Of a stretch of DNA of 28,726 nucleotides, positions 8,191 through 16,052 are shown piece by piece. Each line of letters begins with the position of its first letter. Position 1 is the first letter of the stretch. This stretch comes from JAFAXD01 sp035472475 (GTDB lineage: Bacteria > Pseudomonadota > Alphaproteobacteria > Rhizobiales > Xanthobacteraceae): NCBI GenBank assembly GCA_035472475.1, contig DATIPA010000048.1, positions 1 to 28,726 of the forward strand, in the 5' to 3' direction. Both the position numbers and the translations under genes were made by a program. The notes under the pieces were generated by a model. The model was not told the DNA's origin, ran no database searches, and saw only the letters and a list, made by a program, of their open reading frames with translations.

Positions 8191-8859
8191 TTAGATCAAG
8201 CTCGCGCCCAGGTTGACCGCCAGTGCCAGGATCGCAACGCTGAAGAAGAACGATATGACTCCGTGCGCAATTACCAGGCGGCGCAGCGGCGTCGACGTCA
8301 CCTGCACGTCCGAGACCTGAAACGTCATTCCAATCACAAACGAGAAATAGATGAAGTCCCAGTAATTGGGCTGCGGCTCCTTGGGGAAAGCAAGGCCATT
8401 GCAGCGGCTGCTGCTGGAGTCGCGATAGCAGCGGTGCGCATAGTGGAACGCGAAAATCGTGTGAATCAGCGCCCAGGATAACAAGGTCGTTATCCCGGCG
8501 AGCGCAAATACCAGCCGACCGCTCGTGTTCGTTCGGGTCGCGTCGAGCTCGACCACGATGGCGGCCAAACTCATGACGGCCGCGGCCACGGTCAGAATCA
8601 GGATCAGTAATCCGCCTTCGTCATATCGACCGGCACGAAGTTGCGCGCGCTTGAGATCGAAGTCCTGCGCAAGCAGGAACGCGGTCGTCAGGTAAAAAAC
8701 CGCACCCACATCCCATCCCAGCAACAGCCGCGTCGACAGGCGCAAGCTCTGTGGCAACACCAGCACCACGATCAGGCCGAGGACAGCGGCGATGCTCAGG
8801 CGTGCATGATAGCGAACGATCCGCAGCGGCTTCAAAAGCGGGTTGGTGTGTGTTGCCAT
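8191..8859 (-). CDS. DUF1345 membrane protein
   Basis: This 222-residue protein has five hydrophobic segments, at about 22-38, 46-64, 82-104, 114-138 and 193-217. The region at 166-188, with IYFSFVIGMTFQVSDV, is characteristic of DUF1345. The start is the ATG at 8859; the frame is open further upstream, but that part overlaps the lipocalin-like gene in another frame and is not membrane-like. The last third, from WDFIYFSF onward followed by TPLRRL and a long hydrophobic helix, resembles the pore loop plus second helix of two-helix potassium channels, with the filter sequence altered. The biochemical role is unknown. It follows the lipocalin-like gene by 14 bases and is probably co-transcribed with it. 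Confidence 0.8.
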   Translation of the reverse strand: MATHTNPLLKPLRIVRYHARLSIAAVLGLIVVLVLPQSLRLSTRLLLGWDVGAVFYLTTAFLLAQDFDLKRAQLRAGRYDEGGLLILILTVAAAVMSLAAIVVELDATRTNTSGRLVFALAGITTLLSWALIHTIFAFHYAHRCYRDSSSSRCNGLAFPKEPQPNYWDFIYFSFVIGMTFQVSDVQVTSTPLRRLVIAHGVISFFFSVAILALAVNLGASLI

Positions 8860-8873
8860 GGCGAGCGGTCCGA

Positions 8874-9326
8874 TCAATCGATGTCGTCGCGCTGCCACGT
8901 CACGATGACGCGTACCACTTTGCCGAGCAGGTTCGGGTGCGGCATCGGCGGGCCCTCGAGATGGAGGATGTTGTCGCCCTCGAACCGGAATTCGCGGATC
9001 TGTTCGGTGCCCACCCAAGACTGCTGCCATGCCGCCTCGACCTTGACGATAATGCGGCCGTCAGCGACCCGATAGCGGCCCGTGTAGGCGATCATGCTGC
9101 GCAACGCCAAGGCGCGCTCGTCGTCGTTCTGCGGGACTTTGCGGCCTTCAGCGGTCATGACCGCGATCCAGCGGCCGCGCGGCGTCGCCAGCTGATAGCC
9201 CACCGGATGGGCGCCGTAGACCGGCGAGCGCTCTTTGGTCGCCTGATCCTCATACACGACCGTGCGCAGCTTCCAAGTGCCGACGATCCCTTCGGCCGGT
9301 GACCGCGATGGCGCTTGATCTGGCAT
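8874..9326 (-). CDS. Lipocalin-like domain protein
   Basis: This is a 150-residue soluble protein without a signal peptide. IVGTWKLRTVVYED near residues 14-27 is the first strand signature of the lipocalin-like family (PF13924). YGAHPVGYQLATPRGRWIAVM and YTGRYRV are later strands in the expected order. Family members bind small hydrophobic ligands or are of unknown function. The ATG at 9326 has AGAGG about five bases upstream. The longer open frame upstream overlaps mtgA on the other strand and is not credible. The gene is divergent from mtgA and upstream of the DUF1345 gene in a likely two-gene operon. Confidence 0.75.
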   Translation of the reverse strand: MPDQAPSRSPAEGIVGTWKLRTVVYEDQATKERSPVYGAHPVGYQLATPRGRWIAVMTAEGRKVPQNDDERALALRSMIAYTGRYRVADGRIIVKVEAAWQQSWVGTEQIREFRFEGDNILHLEGPPMPHPNLLGKVVRVIVTWQRDDID

Positions 9327-9464
9327 TTGGCCTCTTCTGGACTCGCTACCGTACCCAGGATTGATCGCTGGTGAAATCCATGCCCGCCTCGCGCGCCGAC
9401 TTATTTCGCCCCGCGACCGGGCGTCCGATGACGCTCGGGCGGCATCCGCGCTAGCATCGCTCCG

Positions 9465-10157
9465 ATGGCAATGGTCAGGCGATATCGATTCAAGCATTTC
9501 ATTCGCATCGCCATGATGATCGTCATTTCGATCGCACTCTTGCCGTTCGTACTCACGCTTCTCTACGCGACGGTCTCGCCGGTATCGACCGTGATGCTGT
9601 GGCGCTGGGCCAGAGGCGAACGCGTCGAACGCATCTGGATTCCGCTCGAGCGGGTGGCGCCGCCCCTGATCACAGCCATCCTCGTGGCCGAGGACACGCG
9701 TTACTGCCGTCACCATGGAATCGATCTCGAGAGCGTCGCTGAGATCATCGAGACCGAGGATCTGGCCGAAGCTCGCGGGGGCTCGAGCATTACCCAACAG
9801 ACCGCGAAAAATCTGTTCCTGTGGCCGTCGCGGAGCATTTTTCGCAAAGCGTTGGAATTTCCGCTCGCCTTGTGGCTCGACCTTGCGCTCGGGAAACGGC
9901 GCGTGCTCGAGATCTATCTCAATATCGCCGAGTGGGGTCCGACCGGGGAGTTCGGGATTGAAGCCGGAGCACGCCGCGCGTTCGGCACGTCCGCCGCCGA
10001 CCTCGATGCCCACGAAGCGGCGCTGCTTGCCGCGGTGCTGCCCAATCCTCACCGGCGCGACGCTCGCCAGCCAGGGGTCCGACTGGGCCGGCTTGCCGCC
10101 ATATATCGATCGCGCACGGCCGCTTTTCGTGGCGTTGCGTCTTGTATCCTTCGCTAG
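9465..10157 (+). CDS. mtgA: Monofunctional biosynthetic peptidoglycan transglycosylase
   Basis: The protein polymerises lipid II into glycan strands at the outer face of the inner membrane. It has 230 residues with one N-terminal membrane anchor (about 14-37) and a GT51 domain. Visible GT51 motifs are E76-D-T-R-Y-C-R-H-H-G with the catalytic Glu, RGGSSITQQTAKNL (104-117) and KRRVLEIYLNIAEWG (144-158) with the second Glu. There is no transpeptidase domain, which separates it from class A penicillin-binding proteins. Length is normal for MtgA. A second ATG two codons in is possible, and no clear ribosome-binding site is seen for either. rpmF follows, as in related genomes. Confidence 0.95.
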   Translation: MAMVRRYRFKHFIRIAMMIVISIALLPFVLTLLYATVSPVSTVMLWRWARGERVERIWIPLERVAPPLITAILVAEDTRYCRHHGIDLESVAEIIETEDLAEARGGSSITQQTAKNLFLWPSRSIFRKALEFPLALWLDLALGKRRVLEIYLNIAEWGPTGEFGIEAGARRAFGTSAADLDAHEAALLAAVLPNPHRRDARQPGVRLGRLAAIYRSRTAAFRGVASCILR

Positions 10158-10235
10158 GCGCAAGGTTGTCGCGAGTGGGCAAGACCGTCGCAAATTGAGG
10201 ATTCTAGGTCTTTTTTCGCCGCCCCGTCAGCGCAC

Positions 10236-10263
10236 TAGCCACACCGACTGGCATCCTCTATAA
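10236..10263 (+). promoter_or_regulatory. Candidate sigma-70 promoter for rpmF
   Basis: TAGCCA at 10236-10241 and CTATAA at 10258-10263 are separated by 16 bases. The -10 element is good for alphaproteobacteria and the -35 matches four of six consensus positions. The predicted leader to the rpmF start is about 50 bases, sensible for a ribosomal protein gene that needs its own promoter. Confidence 0.35.
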
Positions 10264-10319
10264 GCGCCGCTTCCAGTTCAAAGCCATTGGCGCACGACGC
10301 CTGACACTCGAGGACCATC

Positions 10320-10505
10320 ATGGCTGTTCCAAAACGAAAAACCTCGCCCGCAAAGCGCGGCATGCGGCGCTCGCACGACGCTTTGAAAAAGCCCACGTAC
10401 GTCGAAGACAAGGACTCCGGCGAATTGCGTCGGCCGCACCACATCGATCTGAAAACCGGCATGTACCGCGGCCGCCAAATCCTGAAGGTCAAGACTGAGG
10501 CCTGA
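10320..10505 (+). CDS. rpmF: 50S ribosomal protein L32
   Basis: This 61-residue basic protein begins MAVPKRKTSPAKRGMRRSHD, the highly conserved N-terminus of bacterial L32, a component of the large ribosomal subunit near the peptidyl-transferase exit region. There are no Cys residues, so it is the zinc-independent form. The middle stretch HHIDLKTGMYRGRQIL is typical of alphaproteobacterial L32. GAGGA stands six bases before the ATG. The gene lies between mtgA and a small membrane protein gene 18 bases downstream. Confidence 0.98.
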   Translation: MAVPKRKTSPAKRGMRRSHDALKKPTYVEDKDSGELRRPHHIDLKTGMYRGRQILKVKTEA

Positions 10506-10523
10506 TGGCGCGGGAGCGACGCC

Positions 10524-10955
10524 ATGTTTCTGATCGGCATACCGCTGCTGGTGATCCCGTTTGCCGTCTACAACATGGTGGAGTTTCTGACGCCTGGCGC
10601 CACCGCCGGCGCGATGTGGACGCATCAGCTGTCATCCGTCCAGATGATGTCGGGAGCGACCTGGACCTTGACGGTCGGAGAGCTCCTGTTGGCGCTCTCA
10701 CTGCTGATCCTGTTCATCGAGCTCGTCAAGGCGAGCCGCATCTCGACACGGTCGCTGGTCGACCACCTGCTGTCCACGTTGCTGTTCATCGGGATGTTGG
10801 TTGAATTCTTGCTAGTGAAGCAAGCCGCGACCGCGACATTCTTCCTGCTGCTGGTGATCTCCTTCGTTGACGCCATCGGCGGCTATACGATCACCATGCG
10901 TGCCGCGCAGCGCAACGTCCTGGTCGACCAGGTTGAAACCGTGCACCGCGCCTGA
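10524..10955 (+). CDS. Small four-helix membrane protein of unknown function
   Basis: This 143-residue protein has hydrophobic segments at about 2-17, 45-66, 83-101 and 105-122 and a short charged C-terminal tail. It begins 18 bases after rpmF with a GGGAG motif six bases before the ATG, so it is probably on the rpmF transcript. I do not recognise the family and see no catalytic or metal-binding motif. Confidence 0.75.
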   Translation: MFLIGIPLLVIPFAVYNMVEFLTPGATAGAMWTHQLSSVQMMSGATWTLTVGELLLALSLLILFIELVKASRISTRSLVDHLLSTLLFIGMLVEFLLVKQAATATFFLLLVISFVDAIGGYTITMRAAQRNVLVDQVETVHRA

Positions 10956-10960
10956 CCCCC

Positions 10961-10973
10961 CGGCAATCTGCCG
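10961..10973. terminator. Weak hairpin between convergent genes
   Basis: CGGCA and TGCCG can pair around a three-base loop, five bases after the stop of the small membrane protein gene and in the gap before the convergent phaR stop. It has no T-run and short arms, so it is a doubtful terminator. Confidence 0.2.
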
Positions 10974-11024
10974 CGCACGCCTTGATATTGAGCTTGGTCG
11001 TCCGGAACGTCGGCGTCCGCCGCG

Positions 11025-11615
11025 CTAAGGCTTCTTTTCGCCCTCGGTCAGCTGGTCGATGCGCTTCTGCATATCCTCCAGCTTGCGCTTCATCTCGTCG
11101 AGTTCGCCGCCCGGCGCTTTTTCCTTGCTCTTGTCGGCTTCGGCGGCTGCCTGGCCCTCCCGGCGGGCGAAGGGAACGAACATCGCGAACGCGCGCTCGA
11201 ACATCTCCATGTTTCGCCGCACCTGATCTTCCATGGCGCCGAAGCCCACGCCACCAAACGCTTGCGCCATCTGTTCGCGGAACTTGCCTTGCTCGCGCGT
11301 GAAAGAATCGATCGAGGTCTCCAGGAAGCGGGGGACCAGGGTTTGCATGCTGTCGCCATAGAAGCGGATCAACTGCCGTAGGAACGTGATCGGCAGCAGA
11401 TTCTGGCCTTCCTTGTTTTCCTGCTCGAAGATGATCTGTGTGAGAACCGAGCGGGTAATGTCTTCGCCGGTCTTGGCGTCGTACACCGCAAAGTCCTCGC
11501 CCTTTTTGACCATGGCGGCGAGATCTTCCAGCGTCACGTAGGTGCTGGTCCCGGTATTATAGAGCCGGCGGTTAGCGTATTTTTTTATGATGACGGGATT
11601 GTCAGGTTTGTTCAT
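11025..11615 (-). CDS. phaR: Polyhydroxyalkanoate synthesis regulator PhaR
   Basis: PhaR is a DNA-binding repressor that also senses PHA granules and controls phasin and PHA genes. The protein has 196 residues. The N-terminal DNA-binding domain (PF07879 type) starts VIIKKYANRRLYNTGTSTYV, and the following PHB-accumulation regulatory region contains LPITFLRQLIRFYG. The C-terminal 40 residues are charged and coiled-coil like (ELDEMKRKLEDMQKRIDQL). The ATG at 11615 matches the conserved N-terminus; upstream open codons are not conserved in kind. It is divergent from phaA, supporting local control of PHA synthesis. Confidence 0.95.
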   Translation of the reverse strand: MNKPDNPVIIKKYANRRLYNTGTSTYVTLEDLAAMVKKGEDFAVYDAKTGEDITRSVLTQIIFEQENKEGQNLLPITFLRQLIRFYGDSMQTLVPRFLETSIDSFTREQGKFREQMAQAFGGVGFGAMEDQVRRNMEMFERAFAMFVPFARREGQAAAEADKSKEKAPGGELDEMKRKLEDMQKRIDQLTEGEKKP

Positions 11616-11926
11616 CGCGATCGCGTCACAAAAGTGCCGGCGGGCCCCGGCGCAATAGGCTAGGACCACAAAATAAGCGGTTTCCCAGGCAGCGGCCACC
11701 TTTTTGTGCGGCGCTCTCGGGCGGCGGCCGCGGGGTCAGGCGCCCACGTTCGGCTCGCTTCGCGGCGTAGTCGCCGTGCGGGAGCCCGCGATAGACATCT
11801 GCAGCCCCGACGCGCTATCGAGAACGGGCAGGAAGTATTCGCGCGTGTCCGGCCGAATGACCGGCCAAAAACGCTCAAGATCATCGCCGGCCGAGGCAGT
11901 TTGCCGGCCCACACAGGAGTTTTGTC
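11616..11926. other. Divergent phaR-phaA intergenic region
   Basis: This 311-base region must hold the promoters of phaR and phaA. It contains the phaA ribosome-binding site AGGAG at 11915-11919, seven bases before the ATG. I found no good CTGC-N3/4-GCAG site for PhaR and no confident sigma-70 pair. Open frames across it are not protein-like. Confidence 0.5.
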
Positions 11927-13102
11927 ATGGCGGACGACATCGTCATCGTTGGCGCGACACGCACGCCGGTCGGTTCGTTCAACGGGGCGTTTGCAAACTT
12001 GCCGGCGCACGAACTTGGCCAGGTGGCGATCAAGGCGGCACTCCAGCGTGCGGGTATCGAGGGCAAGCGCGTCTCCGAAGTCATCATGGGCCAGATCCTG
12101 TCGGCGGGTGAGGGACAGAACCCGGCTCGCCAGGCTTCGATTGGCGCCGGCATTCCGGTCGAGTGTCCGGCGTGGGGCGTCAATCAGTTGTGCGGCTCGG
12201 GCTTGCGTGCTGTCGCGCTCGGGTACCAGGCGATCCTCAATGGCGATTCCGAGGTTGTGGTCGCGGGCGGCCAGGAGTCCATGAGCATGGCGCCGCATTG
12301 CGCACATCTGCGCGGCGGCGTGAAAATGGGCAACTTCGAGATGGTCGACACCATGATCAAAGACGGCCTGTGGGATGCTTTTAACGGCTATCACATGGGT
12401 AATACCGCGGAGAACGTGGCGCAGCGCTGGCAGATCACACGCGCGCAGCAGGATGAGTTCGCGGTCGGGTCGCAGAACAAGGCCGAGGCCGCCCAAAAGG
12501 CTGGCCGATTCAAGGATGAGATCACGCCGGTCACGGTCAAGACGCGCAAGGGCGACGTCGTAGTGGCCGATGATGAATATCCGCGCCACGGTGCCACGCT
12601 CGACGCCATGAGCAAACTTAGACCGGCGTTTGCAAAGGACGGCACCGTCACCGCCGGCAACGCGTCCGGCATCAACGATGGCGCGGGCGCGGTTGTGCTG
12701 ATGAAAGCCAGCGATGCCGCCAAGGAGGGCAAGCAGGTGTTGGCGCGTATCGTGTCGTGGGCGCATGCCGGCGTCGATCCGGCGATCATGGGAACCGGCC
12801 CCATTCCAGCGTCGCGCGCCGCGCTCAAGAAGGCCGGCTGGAAAATCGAGGATCTCGATCTCGTTGAGGCCAACGAGGCGTTCGCCGCGCAAGCCTGCGC
12901 GGTCAACAAGGATCTTGGATGGGACGCCGGCAAGGTCAACGTCAACGGCGGCGCGATCGCGCTCGGCCATCCCATCGGTGCCTCGGGAGCGCGCGTCCTG
13001 GTGACGCTTCTCTACGAAATGCAGAAACGCAATGCCAAGAAAGGCCTCGCCACGTTGTGCATCGGTGGCGGCATGGGCATTGCCATGTGTTTGGAGCGCT
13101 AG
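11927..13102 (+). CDS. phaA: Acetyl-CoA acetyltransferase (beta-ketothiolase)
   Basis: The enzyme condenses two acetyl-CoA to acetoacetyl-CoA, the first step of polyhydroxybutyrate synthesis. It has 391 residues, normal for biosynthetic thiolases. The nucleophile C89 is in NQLCGSGLRAV, H348 in GGAIALGHPIGASG and C378 in LCIGGGMG, the same positions as in the well-studied Zoogloea enzyme. The N-terminus MADDIVIVGATRTPVGSFNG is typical. Start at 11927 with AGGAG upstream. phaB follows after 156 bases with a GC hairpin between, so the two are probably co-transcribed but may be unequally expressed. No PHA synthase (phaC) is in the window. Confidence 0.96.
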   Translation: MADDIVIVGATRTPVGSFNGAFANLPAHELGQVAIKAALQRAGIEGKRVSEVIMGQILSAGEGQNPARQASIGAGIPVECPAWGVNQLCGSGLRAVALGYQAILNGDSEVVVAGGQESMSMAPHCAHLRGGVKMGNFEMVDTMIKDGLWDAFNGYHMGNTAENVAQRWQITRAQQDEFAVGSQNKAEAAQKAGRFKDEITPVTVKTRKGDVVVADDEYPRHGATLDAMSKLRPAFAKDGTVTAGNASGINDGAGAVVLMKASDAAKEGKQVLARIVSWAHAGVDPAIMGTGPIPASRAALKKAGWKIEDLDLVEANEAFAAQACAVNKDLGWDAGKVNVNGGAIALGHPIGASGARVLVTLLYEMQKRNAKKGLATLCIGGGMGIAMCLER

Positions 13103-13130
13103 GAGTAGCGCTCATTCGTGATATCCCACC

Positions 13131-13149
13131 GCCCGGGTCGAACCCGGGC
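13131..13149 (+). repeat. GC-rich stem-loop between phaA and phaB
   Basis: GCCCGGGT (13131-13138) and ACCCGGGC (13142-13149) form a perfect eight-base stem around a three-base loop, 28 bases after the phaA stop. No T-run follows, so it is not a standard terminator. It may stabilise the upstream phaA message or partly attenuate read-through into phaB. Confidence 0.55.
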
Positions 13150-13258
13150 CGGCAGCGCGGCGGGTTCGTTGCCGGGCGTTAGACGTAGTCGAGATCTGGA
13201 CGGCCGAGACATACTCGACCGCCGCCGATGGGGATGAGGTCAGGGAGGAAGCAGGATC

Positions 13259-13981
13259 ATGCCACGCGTTGCAGTGGTAACGGGCGGTACTCGCGGTATT
13301 GGAGCGGCGGTCGCCAAGGTTCTCAAGGACTCCGGCTACATGGTGGCCGCCAACTACGCCGGCAACGATGCGGCGGCCGAGAAGTTCAAGGCCGATACCG
13401 GCATCCCCGTCTACAAATGGGACGTCGGATCATACGAGGCCTGCGCCGAGGGCGTGAAAAAGGTGGTCGCCGATCTCGGCCCGGTTGAAGTCCTTGTCAA
13501 CAACGCCGGCATTACCCGCGACAGCACGCTTCACCGCATGAAGCCGGAGCAGTGGACCGCCGTCATCAACACCAATCTCAACTCGCTGTTCAACATGTGC
13601 CGCCAGGTCATCGAGGGCATGCGCGAGCGCAAGTTCGGACGCATTATCAACATTTCATCAATCAACGGGCAGAAGGGCCAGATTGGCCAAACCAATTACT
13701 CGGCCGCCAAAGCCGGCGAGTTCGGCTTCACTAAAGCGCTCGCCCAGGAAAATGCGCGCCTCGGCGTCACCGTCAACGCAATCGCCCCCGGCTACATCAA
13801 CACCGAGATGGTGCAGGCGGTCCCCAAGGACGTGCTGGAGAAGATCATCGCGCAGATCCCGGCCGGCCGGTTGGGCGAACCCGATGACGTGGCGCGCTGC
13901 GTGCTGTTTCTCGCGGCCGACAATGCCGACTTCATCACTGGCGCGACGCTCACGGTGAATGGCGCGCAGTATTTGGCGTGA
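13259..13981 (+). CDS. phaB: Acetoacetyl-CoA reductase
   Basis: PhaB reduces acetoacetyl-CoA to (R)-3-hydroxybutyryl-CoA with NADPH, the second step of polyhydroxybutyrate synthesis. It is a classical short-chain dehydrogenase of 240 residues. Visible motifs are the nucleotide-binding GGTRGIG near the N-terminus, NNAG, the catalytic S134 in NISSINGQKGQ, and Y147 with K151 in NYSAAKAG. The stretch GQIGQTNYSAAKAG is typical of PhaB proteins. GGAGG lies ten bases before the ATG. It ends seven bases from the stop of the convergent cupin gene, leaving almost no room for a terminator. Confidence 0.95.
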   Translation: MPRVAVVTGGTRGIGAAVAKVLKDSGYMVAANYAGNDAAAEKFKADTGIPVYKWDVGSYEACAEGVKKVVADLGPVEVLVNNAGITRDSTLHRMKPEQWTAVINTNLNSLFNMCRQVIEGMRERKFGRIINISSINGQKGQIGQTNYSAAKAGEFGFTKALAQENARLGVTVNAIAPGYINTEMVQAVPKDVLEKIIAQIPAGRLGEPDDVARCVLFLAADNADFITGATLTVNGAQYLA

Positions 13982-13988
13982 AAACGGC

Positions 13989-14423
13989 TCAACCGGGCGT
14001 CCAGTCCTTCGGCGCCATTTCGAACCCCGCCCACTCGAAGCCGGGCGCGACAGTACACCCGACCAGAGTCCAATCGCCGAGGGTTTCGGCCGCCTGCCAG
14101 GCGTGAACCGGCACGATTGCCTGTGGCCGCTGGCCGGCCGCGAGATCGGGTCCGAGCGTCACGGTATTCGCCGTTCCGCGCGCGGCGATCATGAGCCGCA
14201 GCGCGGCGCCTGCGTGCCAGTGCCAACCCTCGGCCGCGTCGACGCGATGCCAGTGCGATCGTTCTCCGCGCGCGAGCAGGAAATAGATCGCACTCGATGC
14301 CGCGCGCTTGCCGTCGATCAGCTGCGTGTCGCGAAACGTCTCGCAGAAATGCCCGCCTTCGGGATGCGGCCGCATTGCAAGCAGTTTGATGATCTCCGCG
14401 GCGGTGAGTAATTTTGCGGGCAA
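13989..14423 (-). CDS. DUF985 cupin protein
   Basis: This is a 144-residue single-domain cupin. MRPHPEGGHFCETFRD near the start and AIYFLLARGERSHWHRVDAAEGWHWHAG in the middle are the signature stretches of the Cupin_5/DUF985 family; His and Glu residues there form the expected small-ligand or metal pocket. VPVHAWQAAE and VAPGFEWAGFEMA are later conserved strands. Function in the family is largely unassigned. The start is a TTG at 14423, chosen because LLTAAEIIKLL before MRPHPEGG matches family N-termini. The alternative ATG at M17 would cut this helix. It follows gloB by 15 bases and is likely in its operon. Confidence 0.85.
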   Translation of the reverse strand: MPAKLLTAAEIIKLLAMRPHPEGGHFCETFRDTQLIDGKRAASSAIYFLLARGERSHWHRVDAAEGWHWHAGAALRLMIAARGTANTVTLGPDLAAGQRPQAIVPVHAWQAAETLGDWTLVGCTVAPGFEWAGFEMAPKDWTPG

Positions 14424-14438
14424 AGTGGATACTCTGCG

Positions 14439-15209
14439 TCAGAACTTGTTCTTGCGCGCGCGCACTTCGGCAAAGACCTCGGCCGGCGGATGTCCGGACA
14501 AGCCGACTGCGGATGCAATCGCCGGGACATCCGCGCGCAGAAACACGTTCTCTTTCTTCTCGGCCCCGAGCAGCGACGGGATCGTCGGCTTGTCCTGCGC
14601 CAAGAGCTGCGCAACCTCCTGTTCGCGCGCCGCCAAGTCTTTGTTGTTGGGCTCGATCGTCTTGGCGAAGCGGATATTGGCGGCGGTGTATTCGTGACCG
14701 CAGTAGACCCGGGTGTCGTCGGGCAGCGCGCGCAGTTTCAAGAGCGACGCCCACATCATTTCCGGAGTTCCTTCGATCACGCGTCCACAGCCGATCGAGA
14801 ACAGGGTGTCGCCGACGAATGCGAGCTGGTCGTCGGGGAGCCAATAGCTGACGTGTCCCGCGGTGTGGCCCGGCGTTTCCAGCACGCGTGCTTTGAGATT
14901 GCCGACCTTGACTTCATCGCCGTCCGCCACTTCGACGTCGACCGCCGGGATGCGTTTGGCTTCCGCCTTCGGCGCCGTAACCCGGCAGTGATGGCGCTCC
15001 TTCAATGCAACGATGCCGCCGGTATGATCGGCATGATGATGCGTGACCAGGATGTCGCTCAGCCGCCAGCCGGTTGCCTTGAGGGCGGCTTCCACGGGCG
15101 CCGCTTCGGGGGCATCGATCGATGCCGTGGCGCCGGTCGACGGGTCGTGCACCAGCACGCCGTAATTGTCCTGCAGGCAGCGAAACAGACGCGTTTGAGC
15201 GGCCATCAT
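14439..15209 (-). CDS. gloB: Hydroxyacylglutathione hydrolase (glyoxalase II)
   Basis: The enzyme hydrolyses S-lactoylglutathione to lactate and glutathione, the last step of methylglyoxal detoxification in the cytoplasm. It is a metallo-beta-lactamase-fold protein of 256 residues, the normal length. Metal ligands are visible in THHHADH (H57, H59, D61, H62), TPGHTAGH, VGDTLFSIGCGR and YCGHEYTAANI. The last of these is a strong glyoxalase II marker, as is the C-terminal substrate-binding helix set. The ATG-ATG start is at 15209. It is divergent from a methyltransferase gene with 89 bases between. Confidence 0.95.
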   Translation of the reverse strand: MMAAQTRLFRCLQDNYGVLVHDPSTGATASIDAPEAAPVEAALKATGWRLSDILVTHHHADHTGGIVALKERHHCRVTAPKAEAKRIPAVDVEVADGDEVKVGNLKARVLETPGHTAGHVSYWLPDDQLAFVGDTLFSIGCGRVIEGTPEMMWASLLKLRALPDDTRVYCGHEYTAANIRFAKTIEPNNKDLAAREQEVAQLLAQDKPTIPSLLGAEKKENVFLRADVPAIASAVGLSGHPPAEVFAEVRARKNKF

Positions 15210-15298
15210 CGTACTCCGTAACTGGTGCGGTAGATTTGAGTTTCCTTAACAGCCCGAGTGTAGCGACGCTCTGCGCAAAATGCTCTAGCTTGGCTGCC

Positions 15299-16039
15299 AT
15301 GTCGCTCGATGTCGTTGATCTGCGCAATTTCTACAGCGAGAAGCTCGGCGTTGTCGCGCGCCGGTTCGTGGGCCGCGGGATCCGCGCGCTCTGGCACGAA
15401 ACCACAGGCCAGCGCGTTCTCGGCATTGGCTATACCACGCCCTACCTTGGCTTGTTTCGCGAGGAAGCCGAGCGTTGCCTTGCGTTCATGCCCGCCAGCC
15501 AAGGCGTGGTGAAATGGCCCAGCGCAAAGCCCACTTTGGCTAGTCTCGTCGACCCGTCCGAATTGCCGTTACCCGACGCGTCGATCGACCGGGTCTTGCT
15601 GGTGCATGCATTGGAAATGTCGGAGGACGCCACCGCCTTACTGCGCGAGATCTGGCGGGTCCTTGACGCCGGTGGGCGGCTCCTCGCCGTGGTGCCGAAT
15701 CGGCGCGGCTTGTGGGCTCGCATGGACACGACGCCGTTTGGGCACGGCCGCCCGTATTCGCGAGCACAGATTGTTGCGTTGCTGCGTGACGCCTGGTTCA
15801 CGCCGATGAGCTGGGGTGAGGCGCTTTATCTGCCGCCGATCTCGCGCGCTTGGTTTCTGCGTTCGGCTGTCGCCTGGGAGCGTACCGGTGCGACGATTTC
15901 AGCGCCGTTCAACGGCGTGCATCTCGTCGAAGCAACCAAGCAGGTCTATCGCGCCTTGCCGGTGCAGCGTACACGCCGGCAACTCGTCCCCGCCCTCAAT
16001 CCCGCTCTGGTCCCCGCTCCTGGCATGCCGGCGCGCTAA
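15299..16039 (+). CDS. Class I SAM-dependent methyltransferase
   Basis: This 246-residue protein resembles the methyltransferase 11 type. The SAM-binding motif I is degenerate (RVLGIGYTTPYLGLF). Later motifs are clear: the acidic strand region before VLLVHALEMSED, and REIWRVLDAGGRLLAVVPNRRGLWAR as motif III with the following loop. The substrate is unknown. The ATG at 15299 is preferred over the longer open frame, which would run into gloB on the other strand. The divergent pairing with gloB is, from memory, common in related Hyphomicrobiales. The stop lies 13 bases from that of the convergent DUF4167 gene. Confidence 0.85.
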   Translation: MSLDVVDLRNFYSEKLGVVARRFVGRGIRALWHETTGQRVLGIGYTTPYLGLFREEAERCLAFMPASQGVVKWPSAKPTLASLVDPSELPLPDASIDRVLLVHALEMSEDATALLREIWRVLDAGGRLLAVVPNRRGLWARMDTTPFGHGRPYSRAQIVALLRDAWFTPMSWGEALYLPPISRAWFLRSAVAWERTGATISAPFNGVHLVEATKQVYRALPVQRTRRQLVPALNPALVPAPGMPAR

Positions 16040-16052
16040 CGGCGATTGTTTG

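Noticed and set aside
9327..10193. N-terminal extension of the lipocalin-like frame across mtgA
   Set aside because: The extension is antisense to mtgA, has no protein-like composition, and the ATG at 9326 has its own ribosome-binding site.
11616..11926. PhaR operator in front of phaA
   Set aside because: No CTGC-N3/4-GCAG match was found in this gap; the isolated CTGCAG near 11796 lacks the spacer.
11660..12970. 436-codon open frame antisense to phaA
   Set aside because: phaA carries all thiolase catalytic residues; the antisense frame is a by-product of GC-rich codon use.
13131..13149. GGGTTCGACCC on the minus strand, like a tRNA T-arm
   Set aside because: The loop does not have the TTC-initial seven-base form with a five-base stem, and no acceptor, D or anticodon arms surround it.
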